This document shows positions 22,872-34,983 of a stretch of DNA of 64,000 nt, one piece after another. The DNA is from Neocallimastix lanati (nom. inval.). Its lineage: Eukaryota; Neocallimastigomycota; Neocallimastigomycetes; Neocallimastigales; Neocallimastigaceae. Location of the stretch: NCBI GenBank assembly GCA_016946835.1, contig JACVTC010000045.1, positions 280,501 to 344,500 of the forward strand, written 5' to 3'. The notes below the pieces were generated by a model. The model saw nothing but the letters and a program-made list of their open reading frames with translations, did not search any database and was not told the DNA's origin. Both the position numbers and the translations under genes were made by a program. The first letter of the stretch is position 1. Every line of letters starts with the position of its first letter.

Positions 22872-25800
22872 ATTGAATTGATTTTATGATGTTATTCGGA
22901 TATATTTGATATTTAATATTTTGGATGTTAAATCATTAATTGCTTTATGGGTGCCATTTTTATATGATGTGCTATTATTAACTCTCAAATTAATTCAGGT
23001 TACTGATATTCACTATATTCCTGATTTTTGTCCATTTAATGACATTACGTAAATATTTTTATGTTTACTTGGTAAAGGTAGCTGATACCAGAATTTCATG
23101 AAAGGAAATTTTATTTTATTAATTGAATATTATATGTTGCTCCTTATAAGATAAATAATTAGTCGAAATTTTACATTCCCTTTTTATTTTCTTTAAACAT
23201 TAATAGTGGTTTTACTAATTAATATAGATAATGTGGAATTTAACGCTTTTCTAAATGTAGAAATATTCTAGAAGTGAAATATATCTAAAATACTTATTAT
23301 AAATAATTTATTTATAATATTCTTACTTATTAAGATTTTGTTTAACTCTTTGGCCAATAGCTATTAATTCATTTCATGCTAGGTATTGTTTCATTTTATT
23401 TTAATTATTTTTTATTAAAATATAAAATATTAAATTTATACTTGAAAGGGATTTCAATTAATCTTCTTTTAATGAATCTATAATTATATGATATCGAATT
23501 ATATTTGTTGGGATTCTTTTAAATTTATTTTGCCAACAGAATCAAAATCACCTTCGTTTTCAGTAGAATTGGCATTGAAAATTAAATTTAATTTATTTTT
23601 GATGTTTAAATTATGATCATTATGATAATTATTAAAAATATCTCAGAGATTAATTTGCATGTGGAAATTAGTAAAATTGTATATCGAATATTTGAATTCT
23701 TCTCGTATGGATTATTATGTTAATTGAAGGTAATTGAGTTATGACTAATACATTTATTTATTGATTACACAAAGCTTATGATTGAGTTTTCAGTTTTGAT
23801 TGATATTATATTTTAATTGCGAAATCAATAATAAATTTGAATAGTCATTAAATATATTAACGTTATATTCAGGGTGTTCAATGATATTACTTATTTGAAA
23901 TTATTACACTTTGACGATAATTATTCCCCCTGATTTCGTAATTAGAATAAAAGTTATAGAATCTATTTATTTTTGGTAATAAAATTTGAAATAGAGAGGT
24001 ATTTATGTTTAAATATTTCCGCTCTAATATGGGTTGATGGTCAAAATAGGAAATATATAAAATTTTAATATATTAATTTTGTTCCTAATATAACTTAAAA
24101 TATGGAAATGATAACAAATGATGATGATGATATGTCCCGTTTTTATAGGTGGGAAATTGAAATAAGATTATTTTAATAAAATTTAATTATATATATATCC
24201 AGGAACTATATTAATGTTAATAGTGCATTCATTTTTCAAAATTTCTTGAACCATTTTTGATTGTTGATTTTAATAACGATCACACTTTTGATTTATTAAT
24301 AAGATGAATTGCATTTTCAACATAATCTCAGAATTTACACGATTTATTAAAGAAATATTATTAATATTAAAATCATTTTCTTTAATATCTAAAGTTATAT
24401 TAAGATCAGTAGCATAATCTAATTATTTATGTTTAAAACAAAATTGTCATTTTGTAACCTTCTATGATAGGGGTATCATTTATATTTAAATTGATATTAG
24501 TTTGATTGGAATAATTCATTAGTTACTTTATAATTTATTTTATTTTGATGTTTTACAGAACAATACGAAGGGAAATGACCCTGTTTTTATTTATATAGTA
24601 TTGTTTAGCATATATAATTGATAAATTTGCCATTTCAATATTATTTATTTTACAAACGGTTAAATCATGATATTGTTCATAAATGTTTGCATCGTTGATA
24701 TTAGATATTGAATATATCTTTATTAAATGTATTGTTAATAAATGATTTAAAAATATCGGAATATCCTTTTTGAATTGATAAATGTATTATTGAATTTTTC
24801 TTCATTATCTTTATTATTTAAATTTATATGGTATATTTGAGTGAGATTGTAGTATTTCAAATAATTTTATTGACTTAACTTGCAGATTGTTGGAAATATA
24901 TTATAACAATAATATTTTAAGAAATTTAGTATATTTTCCTTTTAATGAAATATTAATTTTTTTTTTTTTTTTTTTTATCTAATAAAACAAAATCCAATTC
25001 ATCAGCGTCTGTTTTGAAATTGATGGAATAATTTATTAATATTTCAATTCTTTCAACATTATCTATTTCTATTAATTGTTTGACTAAGGAATTTTCTTTA
25101 TTGTTTTATTTATATACTATAATAATATTATTTTTCTATGGTGATTGAAGTTTAAAGTGCATTACAAAAATATCATCTCTTTTATTAAAATCTAGTAAGT
25201 AATCATAGTAATGACTTATCGGTTCTATTAAAATTATTTAAATTTTCTATTCATTGTCTTTTATATGATATGAGAATGGTAATTCATTTTCTCTGATTTG
25301 ATTTTTTTTATTTTTTTTTTATCTATTTTATACGGTAACGTAATAATAAATATTATAGGTTAAATATTGGAAAATTATCGAGAGACCTATACTATTACAA
25401 ATATTATAATGCGTTTTCTATACTTAAATATAAATTATTATCATATTCAAATTACAGTATTAGTTTAAATATAATAATAATTATGTTATAAAAAATATTA
25501 GTTTTTGTGAGTTTAGATCGTGATATTTCAACAATAATTGATTCTTTAGTTTTAAAGGTTTCTTGATTTATGATTGCAATTTCTATGATATTGTGTTCAT
25601 AATACTAGTATAATATTAATTATAAATATATATTGTAATTTATAATTTAATAAAAATCGTTATTCTAGTACTACTGTTCAGTTTGTGAATTACTTTATAA
25701 ATTGGAGAATTTGAAGGTTAAAAAATTGGTATTGTTAATGTATTTATTCATTTTATTTAATATATTTTGCAATAAATTTTTGTTTTCGTCTTTGTATAAA

Positions 25801-26954
25801 TCGATTTATGCTTTAATTTCAGAGAACATCTCCATTGTTTTATTTTAGTTATGATTTTATAAACCTATTTCTTTATTAATAGTTTCTAGTATATCTAACT
25901 TTTATTTGTATTTTTTAATATTTATTGTATTCATAATATAGGAGGCATTATGATTGAAGGAGAAACTTTAGAGTCGGCTTCAATATTCTCAACAAATTTA
26001 TTTATTTTTCATGAAATATATTTGTTGGTATATTTACTTCGATCGGTAGATTAAGAATTTTTTAGTTCAACTATTATTTTCATCTTAAAAAATTTATTTT
26101 ATCAGCTATTTGAATTTATGTTTCTTATAAATTGGATCAATTTTTTTGACTAATTTCATTAATCCTTTTTACTCTATTGTCCAAATTACATTGAAAGTTA
26201 TTTTTTAAATTCTATTTATTAATTTTGATTTTAAGTTATTTTCTTACAATGAATTAAAAATATAATACTAAAAATATAATTTTGTATTATATTTTTAGTT
26301 TTTAATTTTATTATTCTTAAAATTATTTAATATTTCATTAATATTTGATGTAATTTTATTAGTATTATTATTGTTGTTAATATTATTAATATAATTGTTA
26401 TTTTCTAATATATCTTTAATTTTTTTATTTTTGGAAATTACTTTAATTTTTTTTATTTATATATAAAATTCCATTTTTGAACCCATTTTCTATAATATTG
26501 AAATATATTGAAAATTGAATGTATGTCACGCGATTGTTATATTGAAACTATAAAAATTCTCAGCTCTTTGCAATGACACTATTATCATATTTGAATTAAT
26601 TTCTGTTAAATACATTATTGAATTTATATCTAATAATATCTTTTTATGAATATAGAATTAAAATTTATAAAAGATACTACTTTATTAATATAAAAAAGGA
26701 ACTTTTATTATATGAGAAAAAAAATATATTTTTGTTTAGTTCGAATATTCATACTATTTCTATCATAGTATTTTGTTAAAGGTTTATCAGACAAAATGAA
26801 AGATAAAAATAATAAAGCATCCACCAGATTGGGAGCGGTTTTAGGAAAATATTAAGATGTTCAGAAATATGCTGTGTATTATTATTTTTATGAGTAGTTG
26901 AATTAAATTTTATTTAAATTTTTAGAAAAGAAAATACGATATATTTTAGCTTCC
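22872..26954 (-). other. Interior of E3 without readable coding domains
   Basis: About 4 kb of A/T-rich sequence stands where Gag-Pol should be. I find no RT, integrase or protease motif in any minus frame. It may be an extremely mutated Gag-Pol or replaced sequence. Confidence 0.45.
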
Positions 26955-27118
26955 TGTTGACTATTTTCAATTAAGCTTTTATCAAGCTTTTAACTATTTT
27001 CAACTAGAATTTTATTAAGCTGTTGACTATTTTCAACTAGCCTTTTATTAAGCTGTTGACTATTTTCAACTAGCCTTTTATTAAGCTGTTGACTATTTTC
27101 AACTAGCCTTTTATTAAT
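26955..27118 (-). repeat. Leader hairpin array of E3, 33-bp unit
   Basis: Five copies of a 33-bp unit contain GTTGACTATTTTCAAC, in which GTTGA pairs with TCAAC around a six-base loop. Related CTGA/TCAG hairpins continue to about 27400. The array lies between PBS and the expected gag start. Confidence 0.8.
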
Positions 27119-27734
27119 AATATATATATATTCTTATTATACTTATGCATTTATAATAACTCAAACACTCAAAATATATAAATTGTTTTTTATTTTTATT
27201 TATATATATAATTATCTTATTTTATTTATTTATATATATTATTATCATTACTAGTAATTTCATTACATCATCGCCTGACAATAATATATTTAACTCGATA
27301 TCTTTAATTATTTTTATTTTCTTTTTGTTTAATTATTATATTGGCTGATGATAATTATTTTTTCAGCTTAATATGTACATTATTTTATACCTGCTGACTA
27401 TTTGTTTTCAGCTTGATATAATACAATATTAATAAATTGTTTATATTTTATACAATATAAATTATACTTATCTTTTTAACGCTCATATAAATCACCCAAC
27501 GTTAGTTTAATGTATTTAGTTGTATAGATTTTTGAATTTTGAATATATGATTTGATTAGTAGTTATTTCAAAAAAAATGTGATTAAATATTTAATTATAA
27601 CGTAATATAAATTCAAAAAAAAAAAAATTATTAAAATTATTAATTATAACGTTATATAAAATGATTTAAAGTTAAATGGAGAGTTATATATTTTTATTAA
27701 TTTATTTTATAAAATACTTAACTTTCATGTCTTT

Positions 27735-27775
27735 GCTCAATCTGGTAAGATTGAGACTCTTAATCTTTTAGAAAT
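27735..27775 (-). promoter_or_regulatory. Primer-binding site of E3 with D-arm extension
   Basis: The minus strand reads GATTAAGAGTCTCA next to the LTR, then ATCTTACCAGATTGAGC. The first part is complementary to the anticodon arm of tRNA-Lys(CUU), the second resembles the complement of its D arm, so the whole 5' half of the tRNA could anneal. Confidence 0.72.
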
Positions 27776-27987
27776 GATTATCTCTTCTTTTTATTGTATT
27801 TTTATTTTTTTTTTAAAAGTTACTGTTCGAGGAAATTATCTTTAAAAAAATATTTTATAATTATGTTAATATAGGATACACAAGAATATATTATTGGTCA
27901 TATACTTTATATATATAAATTAAAATTATACTACAAAATTCCTTAATTTAATATGAATATAAAACTTTAATATTTATATTTTTAACA
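27776..27987 (-). repeat. 5' LTR of E3
   Basis: Starts TGTTAAA at 27987 (minus) and ends against the PBS at 27776. Right TSD AATGT follows at 27988. Confidence 0.8.
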
Positions 27988-28117
27988 AATGTATAACTAA
28001 ATAAAATTTATAATTTAAATTAATGCATAAATAATTAATGTTTAAATATTGATCATTACTAAAATAATAAGAAATTATAATTATTTTTAATAAATAATTA
28101 TTATTTAATATATTATG

Positions 28118-28842
28118 TGTAATGATTCTATCAAATAAATTAATAAATTTAAATAACAGAATTATTAACTACAATTTAATAATTAAATAATATTATTAAA
28201 TTGAGAATTTAAATATACTTATCTAAAAGAGTTTATTACAACAAAGTAGTAAGGCAGTACACGCAAAATTCATTCAATTAAAACTGTTTTGTTATAAATT
28301 TATAATACGTTTTATTAATAATTAAAAATACTTTATTTTAAAATTTTTTAAAAGATAAAATATAATTTAGTAAAGAAAAAGTTATAAAGTGTTTTATTTT
28401 ATATTTTTGAATTATTATTACTACAGTTTGTTATAATAATAACTCTTGATTTCTCAAAGAGAACTCAAGAGTTTCTATTTATACTTTTAAATTTTAATAA
28501 ATTTGTTTCTAATCTTAACAAAGCAATTGTTTAGGAAAAGATTAGAAGAAAAACCTAAACAAGAATTCGACCGATAATCTATACATATCGGTCATCGAAT
28601 GTTTTAAGTAAAACCGATTGGTAAAATCGGGAAAAACCTTAAAATACTGATTGTCTAATATTAAATACACTAGAAATAGATAAAATAAACGAAAATATAA
28701 TAAAAATGATTTAAAATGAATTATTTAAATATTATTGGTTACTAATTAAATAAAATAACGAATTCATAAAAATAAAATCAATCTTTTACAAAAATTATTA
28801 AAACATGATTTATTTTAAATTAATATTATTAGAATGACAATA
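28118..28842 (+). repeat. Solo LTR, family S, copy S1 (725 bp)
   Basis: Begins TGTAATGATTCTATC and ends GACAATA, flanked by TTATG and TTATA (4 of 5 TSD bases). It is nearly identical to S3, which has the same length in inverted orientation. It folds into successive elements: H1 28172-28203, H3 28443-28471, an H-type pseudoknot 28509-28562, H5 28569-28593 and H6 28614-28630. No internal region or second LTR is near, so it is read as a solo LTR. Confidence 0.75.
28509..28562 (+). ncRNA. Candidate structured RNA: H-type pseudoknot of S1
   Basis: Helix A CTAATCTT (28509-28516) pairs with AAGATTAG (28538-28545); helix B TTGTTTAGG (28527-28535) pairs with CCTAAACAA (28554-28562). The order A, B, A', B' is a pseudoknot with loops of 10, 2 and 8 bases; the last loop is A-rich, as in pseudoknots with minor-groove triples. 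S2, S4 and S5 keep the topology with changed helix B sequences. Confidence 0.65.
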
Positions 28843-28906
28843 TTATATTATTAAAAACAAACTTATATTAAAATATTAAAAATATTTTTTTTTTCAATAT
28901 ATTATC

Positions 28907-30181
28907 AATTGTAGGTTTACACAAAGCTAAATCTATTATTACTATATATTCTATTTCAAAATATTTAAATATTCCTCTATTATTAGCTAATTGTACTTTG
29001 TCTCAAGTTTAAATATCTTGATAAATGGAAAGATTTAAATTGTATTATTTCCTATTTAGTTAATAATAATCCAAAATCTAGAAAATATACATGGATGAAA
29101 GAAAGTAGAACTCTTAAACGTAAACTAGAGAAAAGAAGTAGTAACTATAAAAAAATCAAAGATTTTTATTGGAAAAGAAATATGAAAAATTAATTCTATT
29201 AAAGCTGAATTTTATGACAAAAACAGATTCAAAGAAATATCAGATATTATAAAACTTTATTATGAATATCTTGAATTTCATATGGTTTCTATTGGCTACT
29301 GAGAGCACGAAGCGGATATATATTAGATGCTCGAATTGCTAAAGCTGCAAAAATAATAGATCAAATGTGTGTTAATTTTTATCCCTGATTTAAAAGTAAT
29401 AAACAATGGATAAGGCATTAGTTAATTGATTGTTCTTTTTTCAATCATATTCATTGTAAAATCAATGATAAATTTTTATTTTTATATAACGCTTTTAACC
29501 GTGGCGACCTAACAAATGATATCGTTAATAGTAATAATAGAAATAGAAATAATAGCTATAATAATAATATTTATAATAATATTAGTAATATCATTATTAA
29601 TAATGTTAGTAATAGTATTGAAAATAATGTGTATGTTAATTCTAGTTTGTGTGAAAAAGTGTTTAATTTCTTTCTTGGCGAAAGAAGTATTAATAACAGT
29701 ACAAGGGAATGGAAGGATCTATTTAAGTGCTGGATGAATTCAGGTGCATATTCTAATACTCCAATCTTGGTGGTTACTGCGGCTCTTTTTCAATTGATTA
29801 TACCTATTGCTATTGGCCAGCAGTAGTCTTTGTTCAAAAGGTTCAAATCAAATCGTACTATTATAACCAAGAGCGTCAATGCTGAAGAAATAATAAGACA
29901 GGCCAGTAAGGCTAGCGCAACCAATTAAGATCATAATTTCGTATTTTAAAATTATGATTAACATTGTAAAGTCAAAAATAATTATTATACTACAGTATTA
30001 TAATGCTCTTGTGAAGTCTTACAGATATTAATTAAATGAAACTAGAATACATTATACTATTATTTTATTTTATTTTATTTTTTTTTTTTTTTTTTTTATT
30101 CATTTATCTTTTTTTTCTTTTTATTAAATGTATTTTATCAAATATTTAATTAATAAAAATTAAAAAAGTTTGCTGCAGTTA

Positions 30182-30190
<9 letters not shown>
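28907..30190 (+). mobile_element. 5'-truncated, decayed LINE copy L2
   Basis: Matches the LINE from about its codon 1135 to the 3' end. The C-terminal peptide is recognisable (SRKYTWMKESRTLKRKLEKR, later NNSTREWKDLFKCW) but carries stops and frame changes, including loss of Cys in the zinc cluster. The 3' hairpin survives with nine of ten pairs (29981-30004). The unit ends in a short A run (30181-30190) followed by a TA repeat. Confidence 0.85.
29629..29826 (+). pseudogene. C-terminal LINE ORF fragment in L2
   Basis: An open piece of 65 codons corresponds to the last part of the LINE protein (VNSSLCEKVFNFFLGE to AIGQQ). It is only a remnant of the dead L2 copy. Confidence 0.7.
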
Positions 30191-30222
<32 letters not shown>

Positions 30223-30779
30223 ATCAATTTATTAATTGAAAATTTAAACAAAAGAAAAAAGCATTTGTTAAATTCTAGTTATTTCTAATAATAAATTATT
30301 ACGTTGGAAGTAACTTTCTTTATTAAATAAGCTTATAAATTATCTTGTAAATAGTAAACTTGTAAATAAATAATCTTCTTTTATTTCTTTTTTTTTTTTT
30401 ATTTTTATTTCATTTTTATTTCTTTTATTATTTACATTATATAATAGTTTAATTATTTTGAAAAATATAAATTAAAGTAAATATTTTCTTTATTTAGATT
30501 AGCATTTATATTTAATTTTGATTTATTAATCTTATTTAAAAATTTTATTATTATTTTAATGTTAAATTAAATTATTATCATATAAATAAGATTTTTTGAT
30601 AAAAAAAAATTTGTTATGATAAAATATTTTTAAAATTTTGTGTTATTTAAACATTTTTATTTTTATTTTGATATACTCTATTATTATTTCTAATTTTATA
30701 TTAGATTAAGGTAATAGATTCTTTGTATCAATTCAGTATATATTTTTCATATTCTTTTTTTTTATTTTATTATATTTTA
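30191..30779. other. TA repeat and AT-rich spacer
   Basis: A (TA)n tract at about 30190-30218 follows the LINE tail. The rest is A/T-rich without recognised features. Confidence 0.55.
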
Positions 30780-31130
30780 TTTTATTTCTGTTTTAGTTAA
30801 AATATTAATTCAAATAAATTATCTTTTTAATTAAATTCACTAATTATAGGAATATTAAAATATTTAGAAGTTAATATTTACTACAAAAAAAATATATTTT
30901 AAAAGGACTTTATTTGAAATCAAATTATTTCAATAATTAGATCTTAAGTAAATTAATTTTAAACTATTAACCCTATTTTAAAAAAAAAAAAAAAAACTGA
31001 AATAAAATAAAAAAAAAGACAGGGTCGTTCTGGATTTGAACCGAAGACCTATTGATCTGCAGTCAATTGCTCTACCACTGAGCTAACACCCCTTTCAAAT
31101 ATTGAAGCTGTCAGCTGCAGGATTTGAACC
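30780..31130. repeat. Segmental duplication, copy with intact tRNAs
   Basis: This stretch, including the tRNA-Cys gene and part of tRNA-Ser, matches 40255-40815. Shared blocks are TTTAAAAGGACTTT and TTAATTTTAAACTATTAACC. In the second copy both tRNAs have decayed. Confidence 0.7.
31021..31092 (-). tRNA. tRNA-Cys(GCA)
   Basis: The minus strand from 31092 reads GGGGTGT TA GCTC AGTGGTA GAGC, then ATTGA-CTGCAGA-TCAAT with anticodon GCA, a T arm with TTCAAAT, and ACGACCC closing the acceptor. D and anticodon stems are perfect. The acceptor and T stems each have one mismatch. A T run just downstream (31011-31019 complement) suits Pol III termination. No intron. Confidence 0.88.
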
Positions 31131-31190
31131 TGCGCGGACAGAGCCCACCAGATTTCAAGTCTGACTCCTTAACCACTCGGACAAACTGAC
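31109..31190 (-). tRNA. tRNA-Ser(UGA)
   Basis: From 31190 on the minus strand GTCAGTT pairs with AGCTGAC (one G-T pair). The anticodon arm TCAGA-CTTGAAA-TCTGG shows anticodon TGA. A long variable arm of the type II class (GGGCTCTGTCC) and a perfect T arm with TTCAAAT follow. The gene lies 16 bases upstream of tRNA-Cys with no T run between, so the two are probably co-transcribed. Confidence 0.92.
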
Positions 31191-31206
31191 TACTTCTCCA
31201 AATTTT

Positions 31207-32162
31207 TGTAATAATCATACTAAGTTCTATTACTAAATATAATTATTAACTTCAACTTAATGACTAATTCATTAAGTTGAGAAATAAAATAAAAATAAAA
31301 ATTTTACCTAAAAAAGAGTTTATTATAAAATTAATTATAATAACAACACAAAAACCAAAAGAAGAAATATTTGTATAAAGTTAAAGTTGGTTTTAAAAAT
31401 ATGTTTTTAAATAAAATATTTTATTAATTTATTAAAGTTTAAAATATAATATTGTTATTATTATAACTATCTTTTTTATATAATAATAACTCTTGATTTC
31501 TTAAAGAGAAATCAAGAGCCCTTTTTATATTTTTTTATTGAATTAAGGTTAAATAAAAAGTTTTTCTAATCTTAAAAATTATCTTATCTAGAAAAAGATT
31601 AGAAGAAAAAACTAGATAAGTTTTGATCGATATTCTATTCATATCGATCATCGTATATATTAAGTAAAACCAAATATATTATTTTATATTTGGATAAAAC
31701 CTTAATATATCGATTTTCTAAATTTTAATTTAGATCATCAAATAAAAGGAAAATAACTAATAACCGGAATGATCTAAATTATTCTATTTTTCTAAATATT
31801 ATTTTTAAAATCTAATCTAAACTTATTAACATAAAACTATCTTTAAAAAATACAGAAACTTATTAATTGTTCTTTTAAATGTACAATGTACAAAATAAAT
31901 AAAACTAATGTTTACATTAACTTAATAATTAAATGAATAACTAAATAAGATTAATAATATTAATAAAAGTATATATAATAATTATTTAAATAAATTTTTA
32001 ATATTATTTTAGTGTATGAATAATTATATTTTTAATAAATTTGATAATAATATTTCAATGTATGAATTAATTATAATTTAAATAAATTTATAATTATTAT
32101 CAATAATTATAAAGACTAAGAAATAGTAATTATTTATTAATAAATAATTATTATTTCTTACA
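31207..32162 (+). repeat. Solo LTR, family S, copy S2 (956 bp)
   Basis: Begins TGTAATAATC at 31207 and ends TTCTTACA at 32162, flanked by ATTTT and ATTTG. Hairpins: H1 31253-31279 (10 perfect pairs), H3 31490-31518 (12 perfect pairs), pseudoknot 31566-31620, H5 31625-31649, H6 31670-31693 and H7 31727-31780 (12 perfect pairs). It is inserted 16 bases upstream of the mature 5' end of tRNA-Ser. Confidence 0.75.
31566..31620 (+). ncRNA. Candidate structured RNA: pseudoknot of S2
   Basis: Helix A CTAATCTT (31566-31573) with AAGATTAG (31595-31602); helix B CTTATCTAG (31583-31591) with CTAGATAAG (31612-31620). Helix B differs from S1 at several positions on both strands yet still pairs fully. Confidence 0.65.
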
Positions 32163-32165
32163 ATT

Positions 32166-33451
32166 TGATACGGGGTGTCACTAAATACCTTGTATTTCCT
32201 ATTAAATACTCTTAATAATAATAAAATAAAATTATTATTAAATATTCTTATTAAAATCTTTTATTAATATCAAATATAATAAAAACTATTATTAAATATT
32301 CTTATAAATTTCTTTTATTAATATCAAATATAGTAAAAATTATTATTAAATATTCTTATAAAATTCTTTTATTAATATTAAATATAATAAAAATTATTAT
32401 TAAGTATTCTTATAAATTTCTTTTATTAATATTAAATATAATAAAAATTATTATTAAGTATTCTTATAAATTTCTTTTATTAATATTAAATATAATAAAA
32501 ATTATTATTAAATATTCTTTTATTAATATCAAATCTAATAAAAATTATTATTAAATATTCTTATTAAAATCTTTTATTAATATCAAATCTAATAAAAATT
32601 ATTATTAAATATTCTTATTAAAATCTTTTATTAATATCAAATCTAATAAAAATTATTATTAAATATTCTTATTAAAATCTTTTATTAATATCAAATATAA
32701 CAAAAATTATTATTAAATATTCTAATAAAAAAATCTTTTATTAATATTAAATATAATAAAAATTATTACTAAATATTCTTATTAAAAATTATATATAATT
32801 TAAATCATTACTAATTCTTATTTTTATATTAAGAATAATAAAAACCTATTTCAATAAATATTTGATATAAAATACAGAATTATAAGTTTCTGTATAATAT
32901 TTTCTAAACCTTTGAAATAAACTAAAAATAAAACAAAAATCAAAAATAAATTAAATCTTTATTAAAATAAAAACGAACTAAAATACAGAAGAATTTCAAT
33001 AATAAAAATGATCTAAAATACAGAAAATATCAATTCTGTATAATTCTCTCTCTGAAAAACAATATCAAGAAGAAGCTACCGCCCGGAATGCCCTTCGTGA
33101 TACAATCTCTAAATTAATTTTTTATATTTTAATTTAATAAATCTTATTTTTTTTTTTTTTAAAAAAAATAATTTAAAATAATAGTTAAAAATTAAAATAA
33201 AATAGTTATAATAGTTTTTTTTTTATAAAGAATATATTAATAATAAATAAAATGTATTAAAATAAAAGTATAAAAAGAAGAATAAATTTCTTTCTTTTTA
33301 ATACTTGGAACAAATAATTTTAATTTTAAATTTAAATAAAGAATATTTTAAAATTTAATTTTTTTTCTTGTTTCCAAATTTATTTTTATAGTTATGTGTT
33401 AATATTATTTTTTTTGTTTTGAATATCTTAGTGTTTCAACCCCAGCCCGTA
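32166..33451 (+). mobile_element. Element U1, TGATACGGG-ended (solo LTR or terminal-inverted-repeat element)
   Basis: The unit starts TGATACGGGGTG and ends CAGCCCGTATCA, terminal inverted repeats with one mismatch, and before S2 arrived it was flanked by AATT on both sides. Its first 600 bases are a tandem array of about 55 bp. A GC-richer island lies at 33050-33110 with an open frame reading YQEEATARNALRDTISKL, too short to classify. A second copy, U2, in the opposite orientation, carries the same array. Whether it is an LTR or a DNA element is open. Confidence 0.55.
32195..32790 (+). repeat. Tandem array, unit about 55 bp
   Basis: About ten to eleven copies of a unit containing TTATTATTAAATATTCTT and TTTTATTAATATCAAAT. 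Units differ by small indels and point changes. The same unit forms five inverted copies at 58829-59104. Confidence 0.88.
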
Positions 33452-33762
33452 TCAAATTAAATATATTTTTTTTAACTCATTTTTTCATACTTATTTTTTT
33501 TTTTTTTTTGTTAAGATAATAACTGAATTTCCATTTAATTCAATTTCAATTTCAATTTCAATTTAAATTTCAGTAATTCAGTTATTTGAATTTCAATATT
33601 AATGAATAATAATATATAATAATTATTATTAAATTAACTTTATTAAAATATTTAGGAATTAGTCTAGGCCAACTAATTGACTAAATATTATTAACATATT
33701 GAAATTAATTTATTTTAAATAATGTAAACACGTGATTGTCATATTAAATTAATTTTTATATT
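33452..33762. other. AT-rich spacer with TTTCAA microsatellite
   Basis: A short (TTTCAA)n run lies at about 33538-33565. ATATT at 33758-33762 is the left TSD of E4. Nothing else recognised. Confidence 0.6.
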
Positions 33763-34033
33763 TGTTAGAGACGAAATTGTTACATACATTTATTTATATT
33801 ATTAATTTATATCAACCAATAATTAATCTTTAATTAAATTAAATAATGTTAACTAAGATATAAAATATGAAATAAATTTAATGTAAAAATACCTCTTAGA
33901 AAAAAATATATATATCCTCATAATAAAAATTATTAATAAACATTTTATAATATTACTCATAACATAAAATACTTTGTTATATTGTTTTTATTAATACAGT
34001 GTTTGTCTTAGATTTATAAATTTGTTTTTCACA
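33763..34033 (+). repeat. 5' LTR of E4
   Basis: TGTTAGAGACG at the start, TTTTCACA at the end, directly followed by the PBS. A solo copy of this family lies at 52920-53188. Confidence 0.95.
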
Positions 34034-34075
34034 GATTAAGAGTCTCAACTCTTCAGTTGAGCTATCAATAAAGCT
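34034..34075 (+). promoter_or_regulatory. Primer-binding site of E4 with D-arm extension
   Basis: GATTAAGAGTCTCA follows the LTR and is complementary to the anticodon arm of tRNA-Lys(CUU). The next bases, ending CAGTTGAGCTA, resemble the complement of the D arm. Starting pairing in the anticodon stem rather than at the CCA end implies a half-tRNA primer, as in Drosophila copia. Confidence 0.78.
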
Positions 34076-34343
34076 AAGTTGGAATAAATAAAACATAAAA
34101 TCAATTTATCATTAATATCCTAACTAATAAAATTATATTTTTATTATTTTCATAATATTCATTATAGAAATAAAAAGTAATAACCAATATTAATAGACAA
34201 ATATTACAAAACAAAGGTGAGAATATATTGTAATAGGCCATAGTTATTTTTGATTTTTTAAAAAAAAAAAAAAAAATATATATACATAATTATATAAATA
34301 AAAATAATAAAATAAATAAAATAAAAAATAAAATAAAATAATA

Positions 34344-34560
34344 GTCAACTAGTTCATCTAAGTTGAGAATTATTGAAAATAAAAAATAAATGCAAACTAG
34401 CTAAGTTGTAAATAATTGATATTAAAATATAAATAATTGTCAACTAGCTAGGTTGAATAAAAATAAAAATAAAATAAATATCAACTAGTTAAGTTGTAAA
34501 TAATTGACTATTAAATAAAAATAATTGACAACTAACTATGTTGAAAATAATTGAAATAAA
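34344..34560 (+). repeat. Leader hairpin array of E4
   Basis: Five spaced units of the type CAACTAGTTAAGTTG occur between PBS and gag. CAAC(T) pairs with (A)GTTG in most of them, while the spacers vary in length. Confidence 0.75.
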
Positions 34561-34983
34561 TAATAGTAATTTATGTCATTAAAACTAGGGGTTAAAAATA
34601 AATAAAACTTAAATTAAATTAATATAGAATAAAAGCAATCAAATACATTTATAGTTATAGACAAAGTAATTTCAATATTCACAACAATATATATATATAC
34701 AAAACAAAATTTGTTACTATTAATAGTACCCAATGAATTTAAATGGTTTATATTTTTTATTTTTATATACGAATTAAAGGACATATATAATATAAACAAA
34801 ATTTATTTTTAATATAAATATATATAATTTTAATATATAATTAATAAAATAATAAAAATAATATATATAAAATAGAATATCCTAAAACACAAAATTCTCT
34901 TCTGATATTAAATAATTTAAAACAATATTAAAAATTAAATATAAGATATATTAATATTACTTCAATTATTAATAAAGAATAAA

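Larger units (their letters stand above)
22616..27987 (-). mobile_element. Very decayed Ty1/copia retrotransposon E3
   Basis: LTRs at 22616-22837 and 27776-27987 are closely similar, face the minus strand, and are flanked by an exact 5-bp TSD AATGT (22611-22615 and 27988-27992). A PBS and a purine tract lie in the right places. The interior is so decayed that I cannot read a continuous domain; a possible zinc-knuckle trace lies near 24555-24600. The preserved LTRs against the ruined interior suggest low-complexity drift or an originally non-coding derivative. Confidence 0.8.

Noticed and set aside
22900-23060. Plus-strand peptide VTDIHYIPDF resembling a copia protease-linker block
   Set aside because: It would be on the strand opposite to E3 as fixed by its PBS and PPT, and has stops on both sides.
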